Below, piece after piece: positions 22,001 through 29,657 of a DNA stretch of 29,657 nt. Origin of the DNA: Parachlorella kessleri (taxonomy: Eukaryota; Chlorophyta; Trebouxiophyceae; Chlorellales; Chlorellaceae); assembly GCA_001598975.1 (NCBI GenBank), contig BBXU01000700.1, positions 1 to 29,657 of the forward strand. The letters run 5' to 3'. The first letter of the stretch is position 1. Each line of letters starts with the position of its first letter. The position numbers and the translations under genes were made by a program. The notes under the pieces are model-generated. The model was not told the DNA's origin and searched no databases. It saw only the letters and a program-made list of their open reading frames with translations.

Positions 22001-23053
22001 AGCCACCAGCCAACGAGCAAGTGGAGGCCCCGGGTGGCATGCACCTGGCAGGCCAGCGAACGCCGGAGCAGGAAGAACAGCAGGGTTGTCGAGAAAAGCC
22101 AGAGGAGCATCAACATGGAGAGCAGCGCAACCAAGAAGTGCAGCAGGCGCAGCTGCAGGCGCAGCCGCAGGCGCAACCCCAGCAGGGTAACGAGCTCCAC
22201 GCCGCGCCTCACCAGCCCCACCGGTCGCCAGCTGCCACTGCACGGGTCCCCAGCCCGCTAGAGCTGTTAGAGCTGCATGGTGTTTTCAGGCAACCCGCTC
22301 CGGCAGTGCCTCAGCCCCAGGCACCGGCCCAAGCAGGGCCCCTTGATGCTGGCATCCCAGTTCATCAGCCGGCAGCTCCCAGCCTGCTGCTGGCCAATGG
22401 GCTGCCGCACCGCCCAGCCGATCTCCCTACGCACGCTCTACAGCAGCAGCAGCAGCAGCAGGAGGAGGAGCATGAGGAAAAGCACAAGGAGAAGCAGGAC
22501 ACGGGCAAGCTATCTGCTTGGGAAGCTGCAGGAGACTGCCAGCAAGAAGGGCGGGAGGTGGGCGGGCCCCTGAGGCTGCCAACTCTGCTGCTGGCCGCGG
22601 GGCGCAAGGCTTGGGCACTGGCTGCGGGCGTCAATGCACAGCTAGTGGGCGGCTTTCTTGCAGTGCACTGCTCCCGTGGCGAGCGTGAGCAGGCGCAGCA
22701 GGTGATGCGGGCTTGAGTTGGGCCTGCTGTCTTGGTGGCAGGTTGCCTTGTTGGGTCGTAGCTGTGCAGTTGTTTCTGTGCCTGATGTTATTAGACAGCA
22801 TAGGGTTGGGCCGCGCCCAGATGTGCATTACTCTGCAGGGAATCGTGTCACTATACTTGGTGACCGGTAGCCTTTCGTGGGTTCGGCAGCATCTGGCGTT
22901 TGACAGCTGGTTGCACTGCTGGCCTTGCAGGCAGCCGTGCTGGAGCTGCTGCTGGATGGCGGACACTGGGCTGAGGCCAAGGCTTTCATGGAAACCTCCA
23001 TATCCGTGGCACGACTTGCTGCCGAAGTGGCACATCAGGGCAGTAACAACTAG
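19061..23053 (+). CDS. Large unrecognised protein with acidic and Gln-rich tracts
   Basis: Proposed exons: 19061-19097 (tentative start MRLDVVLFTPAIG, weak GTTAGG donor), 19425-19516, 19628-19774, a long exon ending 20728, 20975-22701, 22931-23053. Convincing coding segments are LELEQCDIAWKLCMNQPGQT, GWKELGACMLQVLRPLQDSK with DLLSYKRDPEVKFLHYDQ, HHEAATHNAATLLLLREAVD, VLVYQLLPEELPFKLTSCSP, and the last exon AAVLELLLDGGHWAEAKAFM. A Ser/Gly/Asp acidic tract (20446-20570), a Gln/Glu stretch (~20587-20630) and a basic stretch (RRKATRLRQQLRRAQWKQKQ, 21661-21720; possible nuclear signal) suggest a nuclear or scaffold protein. I do not recognise a family. The long exon's 5' boundary is unresolved: the frame open from the acceptor at 19905 is not the frame used after ~19985 (see findings). 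The total is roughly 950-1000 aa. Confidence 0.6.
20587..20601 (+). repeat. CAG repeat encoding poly-Gln
   Basis: Five consecutive CAG codons followed by GAG codons inside the large unrecognised gene. Read in frame as QQQQQ then EEEE. Confidence 0.85.
21592..21609 (+). repeat. CAG repeat encoding poly-Gln (second)
   Basis: Six CAG codons, closely followed by CCG codons, reading QQQQQQALPPPPP in frame in the large unrecognised gene. Confidence 0.85.
22441..22461 (+). repeat. CAG repeat encoding poly-Gln (third)
   Basis: Seven CAG codons followed by a GAG-rich charged stretch (EEEHEEKHKEKQ). The charged run is likely a helix or coiled segment in the same gene. Confidence 0.85.
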
Positions 23054-23419
23054 TGAACTTGCATGGTGCGCCATGTAGGCCACGGGCGGGGCAGCGCAGA
23101 TGGTGACAGTGATGCTGCAGGGGCGGCCATGAGGTCATGCAGAACCATAAGCTCACACGGCGCCAGAAGATCGTATATGCTTAGGCCCTGGTATTGTGTC
23201 CAGTCTGGAGTTGCAGCAGCGTGCTATTGTTAATAGTGCCAAGCAGTTTGAAAATAGGAGAGGTGGTGGTGAGCTGTACCAAGAGGGCTGGTGTGGTCAT
23301 GCTACAAGTATGGTCATTCATGCTATATGTGTCGATGGTGGCAGGCAATGTGATCAAACCTCATGCAGTGTCGAATCCCTGCGCCTTCCTTTCTTCTTCC
23401 CTTGCTTCTTTTTTGTTTC

Positions 23420-23482
23420 CGGTGGCGGGCGGTGCGAACAGAGGGAAGAGTCAGGTGCAAAAGTACTGACAGGACTAGTTTG
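23420..23482 (+). repeat. Dispersed repeat, copy d
   Basis: A diverged copy: GGTGGCGGGCGGTGCGAAC, then AGAGGGAAGAG and TACTGACAGGACTAGT. It lies 40 nt before copy c in the same orientation, so the pair resembles a tandem insertion or a small array. Confidence 0.55.
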
Positions 23483-23522
23483 CAGGTATGCTTTGGGTGT
23501 TGTCTGAGTTTCGATCCATTGG

Positions 23523-23592
23523 GTTATTAGCATGGGTGGCAGGTAGTGCGAACAGGGAGTGAAAGTGGAGCAATACGAATAGGACTGGATGC
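23523..23592 (+). repeat. Dispersed repeat, copy c
   Basis: TTATTAGCATG and the exact core GGTGGCAGGTAGTGCGAAC followed by AGGGAGT are shared with copy a, 18 kb away. The copy ends AGGACTGGATG. Confidence 0.7.
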
Positions 23593-24312
23593 GCCTGAGT
23601 CTGGCCTGAGTTCTGAGCCAGTACTTCTCTCCCCGCGGTTATTCCCCGCCTCTTACTGGTCTGTTTCCTTTATTTTTCTCCTGCATTGGTCGTTCAGGGC
23701 TTGTCAATCATGGGGAAGCTGCCTTCTTCACTGCCAGTACAGTTGCCTCTGTAATCATTACTCATAGCGGTTGTGATCACACTGGTCAAGATGAGTGATT
23801 ACTTTATGAAGCACACAAATGGAGCACAGAAAGCATGGCCCAAAAGCCATAACTAGCTATAGTTGAAAGGGCAAGCCTAGCTGCTGCTAACGCAAAACAT
23901 GCCTGCTGCAATTCGGGTGTCAGACATACTACAGCAGCATTCACAACAGGAGACATAAGGGCCATATATGAATGCCATGCAGAGCAAGTGAGACAGCTGT
24001 TCCATATAAATGAAAGACGGTCAAACACAGACAAACAGGTGAATGCAAGGGCCAATGGTCAAGGTGCTCCGGCGTGGGTGAGTGGGGTTCAAAACGTGCA
24101 GGTGTCTTTCCCACAAGTTCCAACAGGGCAACAGGCATCAGGAAACAGCACACAGGCTGCTGTTCCTTCTGAGGTGAGCACAGCAGGCCAGCAGGCTGCT
24201 ACCTAGTACCCAACCTAGTCACCAGGTAGAGCTCTGATCCCATCTTGCGGCTGTGCACGTGGCTGATGTTGCACACCAGCCGCCAATACACTTCAAAGTA
24301 AGCTCCCATTTG

Positions 24313-27300
24313 TCAATGTAGCCCCCGCCAGCTCCTGGAGATGCCGACAATGGAGGATTCCAGGAAGAAGGGGCCGGCTGCCGCACCCGCCAGCAGGCGA
24401 GAGCCAGACTCACCCACCACCCCTGCTTGCACACCACCAGGCGGGCCCTCCAGCGCACGCATGAAGTCAGCCTCTGTGCCCTTGTCTAGTAGGTAGGTCG
24501 CGCCTGCAGGGTTGCAGCGACAGCAGAGAAGCAAAGCCCTGAATTTTCACCCTTAGTTTGCAACGTAGCTCATGCATGGAGGCAATACCATCTCCATCCT
24601 GTGCAAATGTTGGCACTGGACCAATTGGCTTCAATATGCCGGCTCGGGGCTCACTCTGCTCCAATGCCAGAACACTACCCTGCCAGCAGTAACCAGAATG
24701 GGTACACAACAAGCTTGCAACTATACCAAGCCTGGGGCCCAAAGCATTCAAAACAGAAGCATCCTGAACTGGTAGATTGACGAGAGCACAGGTGTACACC
24801 GGTATATGACCGTGGATGACTCACCTAGGATGCCGGTCACAGGGCCAGGCAGGGGCTTGGTCAGCTTGATGTCGGTGTTTAGCCTGCACGATTTGTCGGG
24901 CAGTCAGCCCTTATACCAGAGATCAACTGAGCATGTAAGCCGAAACGATGCATACCAGGGCTTTCTGTTTGGTATTCAAGTGGGCACAGCTTTGGGGTCA
25001 TGTCAAACACGCATCTTCTGTCAGCTCAGTCAGCCACTGCCAGCCAGTCACTGCTCAGCTCGTATCAAAGGAAGTTCCCCCCGGAGGTGTGATGCCCTTA
25101 ACTAGACCTGACGAAGCACATGAAGCCCACAATACCCGTGCACACGCACAGCTCTCACCAGGTGTAGGGGGCTGCCCACGCCTCCTCCGGGTGCAGCTGT
25201 GCCTGCTCATACCCCGACACCTGGTACACGGTCGCCTGCATCCTCGATGTGGTCACCTGGCACCCTGTCACCTGCCCTCCTTCCGACAGCACTGCAGTAA
25301 GCGTTCCAACACACATCAGCCGTGCTTCTCATCATGTCCGATGCCAAATGGAGAAGTCCGGACTGCATTGTAGTGAGTACCTCTAGCAATGGGCGGTCCC
25401 CAGAGGCAAGTGCAGTCAGTGGCGGATGAGGTGGCAGGGCAAGCTGCATGGCCAGCCTCACCTGCCGTGGCGTTCATCTCAGCCAGCTCCATGGAGGGGT
25501 TGATGGGAGAAAGAAGGACAACCTGGGCTGTGGACTGAGCCGGGATGGACGTCACTGCAGCAGCGGCACAAGCAGGTATCAGTTGCCAAGCACTTGCAAC
25601 GATGAGGGCGGCCTCCCTCGCATCGGGGGGCCACCGGTCCAGCAGCAGTGGGATGTAAGTGTGCATGTAACAGCGCGTGACCCGCAAGGCCTGGAGCGCC
25701 AGCTTGCAAGGTGCCAGGCTTAGGATGATGTGGCATGTGTGGTCAATATACCCTCGCTGTTAGCAACCAGTTGGCCTTTATGCGCCATGCACACTTGCTT
25801 AATGGTGCAAGGCTCAAGGTTTGAGGCTGTTAGCACTCACAAGGCGCACAGACAGCGCTCACCCTGGACCCTGCTGGTGTTGGGCTGAATGTCAGGAAGA
25901 GCACATGCCACCATGTCGCCTGCGAAGGGGTCGTAATCATATGAAGTCATTAGGAGTCGCCATGTGCGTGGTGGCGCAACACTATCGGCACCACTTGCTG
26001 CATGAAACCAGCAGAGAGTCAGACGGCAGGGCTGCTTGTAAGCCAATGCACCGCACGGGAGACACAAGAGTGCACTGTAACCAAGCACGACCTGAGAGCA
26101 GGATGCCGCGGGGACTGACCGTTGGGTGACATGATGCGGACACTGCTTGTCCAGGCCTTCTCCTCCTTGGCCGCCGTGGCTGCCCCAGCAAAGGTCACAT
26201 CCACCTAGGGCCAGCCAGACGAAGCTGGGAGGGTCAACTCGGGCAGACAGGCACAAGGTGAGCAAAGATATATATGCAAGTTCATCTGCGGAACTCTTCT
26301 TGCTGATGCCAAGCTCCCTTTACTGCCTTGCTGTCACTCACGTCCCCTTGAACTTGACAAGTCTGCATGCACATGACATGGCAGGGAGCAGTACTGGTCC
26401 GACTCACTCTGAAACCATCCCCCGAGGACAGCAGAGTGAACTCGCCCGTTTCATCAAAATGGAAAGAGTTGCCGTCGAAGCCGGTTATGAGAGGATCGGA
26501 TTCCGCACTGCCCGTGACCTGCACATGCATGGGTGGCATGAGAGCAGCTGTCACATGTCTCCCAGGATGCAAGGGATGGTGCCACTTGATGCCCGCAGCA
26601 CAGATGTTGTGTGTCATGGGGCGTAGAGTGGAGCAGCACCCCAGGGATGCGGAGGAGCAGGAGCCAGCGCCCTACCGTGCATATTGCCGAGGCGAGGCAC
26701 TTGCCGGCCAGCGCTGGTCCGCAAGCGTCGTCCACACCCATATAAATGTTTGTGACGGTGTTTGGAGCATTGCAGGAGTTGGACCAGCCGTCCTGGTAAT
26801 ATAGGATGCATGCTCCTTTGTAGCCGCAGACATAGCAGTCTTTGCCCGCATGCGCAGCGGTTGGGCAGGTCTGCGCACAGCACATGATGCATGCATTGCG
26901 CACAGCACAGCACATGCCAGCTCGTTGTCAATCGCAGTTGTCGCCGTGGTCCCGGACGCCTGTGGAATTCCTACCTTTATGTGCACCATTTGGCATGCAG
27001 TGTGTCTTGCAACCGCAGCTAACATGCCGCAGGACCTGCTACCCTCCCTTGCTGTGCCCTGGCCACTCACTGCGCCATCTCTCCATGCCACATACAGTGG
27101 CAGACCAGTGGATGCTGCCAGATGTGCACAAAGCGACAATGCTTGACAGCTGCATGGGCACGTGTGGCAGCCGAGGCAAAGACTTACTCCTGTGAAGCAG
27201 CCGTACAGTGTTGCTCCTGAAGAGCCTGTAAACTCCTTGCAGACCGCGTCAAAACCCGCCGGCCCTTCACAGTATCGCCCCACAGTGTCGGCGCTACACT

Positions 27301-28108
27301 GCAACATGGGAGCAAGGTTGAGTGAGTTAAAGAGCCTTGAGGCTGCCTGTGCCCTACAAAGGTCTGGAACGCCGGGAGCACTGCTTGTGCTGACGACAGC
27401 GCCACAGGTGACGACAGCGCCACAGGTCTGACAAGCGCTTTTGTGCCAGCACAGGGGTACCACCTTGAAGCCACATTGCGACTCAGTCGCAGCAGGGTTG
27501 CAGGGTGGCGGGGCAATGAAAGCACATCATGAGGTGTGCCCAAGTCAAACACACTGCATGTTAGTTGCTTATACCGTCGCTGCACAAGTAATCAAATAAT
27601 GAGATTCTACTCGAATGCGGTGGCCCCAAGGGTAGGTGCCCCTCCCCCCACTCAACAACAAACGCTGAGCTATGTTGTTCCGTTTATCACGGCTGCAGAT
27701 GCCAACTCACAGTGGGTTGGGAGAGTGCTCTTGGCAGGAGTGCCAGCAACAAGGCCAGCCACATCGTGCACCCCACCAGGGCCTTGAAACCTGCACACCA
27801 CAACGTGATGCCTCACGCGAAAGCACGAAGTGCCACTCAGTTGGTATGCTTGCCAGCGTCCAAGGCCACCTGGCCCTGGCCCCATGGGGCTGCCAGACAC
27901 ATGGCAATGACACTGTGGTCACAACTGATCAACGCTGCCCAGAACGCTGCCCCAAGGAGAGCACGTGTTCGCTGCTGTGGCGTCTACAGTCTAAAAAGGG
28001 GCTGGATTTAGCCACCGTACGAAGCTCGACAAGTCTTGCCTACAGGCGAAGCAGAGCTTCACGGGATCCTGCACAGTACTGTACACACACGTGCTTACCT
28101 GCGGACAT
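24313..28108 (-). CDS. Secreted Cys-rich protein with VWD/root-cap-like domain, copy 2
   Basis: Eleven minus-strand exons: 28108-28099, 27790-27711, 27298-27188, 26870-26676, 26518-26408, 26204-26120, 25919-25863, 25554-25462, 25291-25159, 24883-24825, 24503-24313 (374 aa). The first exon encodes only MSAG. The signal peptide core is MWLALLLALLPRALS. Residues 31-132 carry 12 cysteines (DCYVCGYKGAC, DDACGPALAGKC). The VWD-like domain begins SDPLITGFDGNSFHFDETGE at ~138 and ends KPLPGPVTGILGATYLLD at ~316. Exons 3, 5, 6, 7, 8, 9 and 10 have exactly the lengths of those in copy 1 (111, 111, 85, 57, 93, 133, 59 nt). Exon 11 reads straight through the region that is an intron in copy 1, adding GVQAGVVGESGSRLLAG, and ends SWRGLH. 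The same extracellular role as copy 1 is expected. Confidence 0.83.
27391..27426 (+). repeat. Perfect 18-bp tandem duplication
   Basis: TGACGACAGCGCCACAGG occurs twice back to back. It lies in intron 2 of paralogue 2 and looks like a recent slippage or duplication event. Confidence 0.9.
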
Positions 28109-28601
28109 CGTCGCAAGACTGTAGGTAGATGAATGCCTCGACGACGTTACTCGAAGTGCATTACCCTAGTCAGAAATATTGTCCAGTTCGGCTCGGGGGA
28201 AAAAAGTGACTAGGCGCGCCTGAAGCGCCTACCCAGCCGCGTCCTTGTAGTGAGGGTGGGTTTCGTCGCGAACGCCAGTCGGTTCCAAAAGCAGTCCTTC
28301 ACTGCTTGCTCTGTCCTTTTATTGAACGAAGTGGGGTATGCCAACCACTAGCACTACCAACCCAGCCTTGCCAGCCTAAACCATGGACTTCGCTCAACAC
28401 CCTAGCACCACACCATCACAGCAGAGATACCACGAACCCGTATGCAGCTGTGTAGGACCGAGCCACTAACGAGCAGGCGGGTACGGCCAAGGTGGCAGGC
28501 CGGACCCTCTCAAAGCTACAGAAGCAGGTGGTTAAGGTTGTCCCCTCTTCGGCAAGGTTGGCAGGACAACGGGCTGCCATGCTCACCCCTAACTCCACCG
28601 T
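28109..28601. promoter_or_regulatory. 5' flank of secreted paralogue 2 / 3' flank of the next gene
   Basis: About 490 nt between two tandem minus-strand genes. The sequence just upstream of the ATG (GTCTTGCGACG) resembles that of paralogue 1. A small inverted repeat, TAGGCGC-7 nt-GCGCCTA, sits at 28211-28231. A minus-strand ORF (28598-28416) has no recognisable product. Confidence 0.4.
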
Positions 28602-29615
28602 TCACTCAGCACCGTTCCTCCTTGTTGGCTGCCCAGGTGCGGTGTTCCGCCTCTGCCCCTGTTCCCGCCCCTGCCGCTGCCGCACCAGCAGCTGCATGCG
28701 AGACAGCTTGCCAGACTGGTGGCGCAGCACACTCAGCCGCCGGGCGCGCTCCCTGCCCTCCGCACCCAAGCCAGAGCTAGGGCTACGGTCTTCAGCAGGC
28801 CCATGCCCAGCCCCCTGGACGCCGCTGCTGCCCGGCTGCTCCTGTGCGGCATTTGCTGGGCCCGCCGGCCCTGAGCTGCTGCCCTCGCGCTGCTGCATGC
28901 TGGCCCCAGGTGTGTCATGCCTGGCACCGCTGCCAGCCGGGTCCATAGCAGCCGCCACCGCAACCGCTACCGCTGCCGCTGCTGCTGCTGGTGGTGCATC
29001 TCCAGAGCTGCTCGCGGCCATGCCGCTGGCAGCACCAGGGCTTGGGCCCGCTGCCAGGTCAGCAGCTATGCGGGCTCCCTGCTCCTGCCCCACCTGGGCA
29101 GGCACCACTCCAGCCGTTGCCCCTGCCTGCTCGGCACCAGCACCTGCACCAGCACTGGCTGCTTGCCTAGGCCTCCTGGTCTGCCTACCTGCAGCAGCAG
29201 GGGGCCGTCCCGCACGGCTGCCGACAGGGCGCTGCCTGTGGCGCCTTGCCCTGGGTGGTACGCTGACGTCAAGCCCCGCTGCACCCAGCGCCCTCACAAG
29301 GTACGCAATCTGCTCGCCTCGGCTTTCCTGCATCACCCAAGCAGGAGCAAGAGCAGAAAGGATGGCATGGCCCGGCTTCAGGTGTGTGGTGCAGGTGACA
29401 GGGAGGCCTGTGACCGCACGACGCCACAGCACCCAGAGGCACTCGTTGAAACTTCTCCCACCTGACAGTCAGCCCTGGGTACCCTCCCTATGCAGCAACC
29501 ACATGTAAGCGCCCCACCAAGCTCCCTCCTCCGTTGACAACCGAGGGACAGGCGCACCCATGCTACATCTACCTGGGCACAAGGCCCCAGCGTTCCTTCG
29601 AGTAACCCACTGCCC
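28602..29615 (-). CDS. Unrecognised Ala/Gly-rich protein, 3' part; 5' end beyond right edge
   Basis: Minus-strand exons proposed: 29615-29573, 29461-29433, 29327-28602. The chain reads GQWVTRRNAGALCPGGRSFN-ECLW, then ESRGEQIAYLVRALGAAGLD-VSVPP, then a long low-complexity Ala/Gly/Ser/Pro region. It ends in a basic, Gln/Arg-rich tail (RRLSVLRHQSGKLSRMQLLV) with a stop at 28602. The intron 29328-29432 has a strong pyrimidine tract and a GATGCAG acceptor, but the region is also open in frame, so exons 2 and 3 could be one exon (29461-28602). The family is not recognised. The N-terminal part lies outside the window. Confidence 0.5.
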
Positions 29616-29647
29616 CTGCAGGCTCGTCTCCTCAACAGCAAGCAGCA

Positions 29648-29657
29648 CCCCCCCCCC
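29648..29657 (+). repeat. Poly-C run at the window end
   Basis: Ten C reach the last base. Together with the CTG tract at the left, this suggests the contig ends at low-complexity DNA. Confidence 0.9.

Larger units (their letters stand above)
23054..24312. other. Convergent intergenic region with dispersed repeats
   Basis: About 1.26 kb between the stop of the large plus-strand gene and the stop of paralogue 2 on the minus strand. It holds two dispersed-repeat copies (23420, 23523) and T-rich stretches. A plus-strand open segment at 24103-24206, directly after a GTGCAG acceptor-like site, reads VSFPQVPTGQQASGNSTQAA and stops at 24206; its status is unclear. Confidence 0.5.

Noticed and set aside
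23340..23395. Possible tRNA (GTGTCGAATCCCTGCGCC resembles a T-arm and acceptor end)
   Set aside because: No matching 5' acceptor strand, D-arm or anticodon arm could be placed upstream.
28211..28231. Inverted repeat TAGGCGC...GCGCCTA as a terminator or regulatory hairpin
   Set aside because: Arms of 7 bp are expected by chance in GC-rich DNA, and rho-independent terminators do not apply to nuclear genes.
28492..29508. 338-codon plus-strand ORF
   Set aside because: It is antisense to the Ala/Gly-rich gene. Its length follows from GC-rich low-complexity DNA, and its product is an implausible Cys/Ala/Pro/Arg mix. The minus strand has splice-consistent exons.

Overview
This window looks like nuclear DNA of a chlorophyte green alga. 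The genes are split into many short exons (often 50-200 nt). Acceptors are almost always of the CTGCAG|G type. Donors are GTGAGN/GTAAGN with at least one GC-AG intron. One gene is a plant-type, plastid-targeted carotenoid isomerase. Low-complexity Ala/Gln/Ser tracts and triplet microsatellites are common. Both ends are low-complexity (a CTG tract at the left, a C-run at the right), so this is probably a whole contig that broke in repeats. All gene models were assembled by eye from splice signals, reading phase and protein motifs.

Layout. (1) 1-4.3 kb, minus strand: an ATP-grasp ligase of the carnosine-synthase-like type, 11 visible exons, 3' end beyond the left edge. (2) 4.6-10.4 kb, minus strand: a complete prolycopene isomerase (CRTISO), 12 exons, 589 aa. 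(3) 10.9-12.0 kb, plus strand, head-to-head with CRTISO: a NOPCHAP1/DUF4598-type snoRNP assembly chaperone, 4 exons, 210 aa. (4) 12.7-14.1 kb, plus strand: an unrecognised multi-exon gene with a poly-Ala tract. (5) 14.6-18.8 kb, plus strand, and 24.3-28.1 kb, minus strand: two paralogous secreted cysteine-rich proteins. Each has a signal peptide, a 12-Cys N-terminal region and a VWD/root-cap-like domain. They form an inverted, tail-to-tail pair with matching intron positions and an unusual 10-nt first coding exon. (6) 19.1-23.1 kb, plus strand, between the pair: a large unrecognised protein with acidic Ser/Asp and Gln-rich tracts. (7) 28.6-29.6 kb, minus strand: the 3' part of an unrecognised Ala/Gly-rich protein running off the right edge.

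The genes do not form one pathway. Carotenoid isomerisation, box C/D snoRNP assembly and the ATP-grasp ligase are independent housekeeping or metabolic functions. The most distinctive element is the inverted pair of secreted VWD/root-cap-like genes. They allow direct paralogue comparison: donor GT versus GC, an apparent intron in one copy that is an in-frame open segment in the other, and a near-identical 3' tract suggesting gene conversion. A short dispersed repeat (core GGTGGCAGGTAGTGCGAAC) occurs five times in introns and intergenic DNA.
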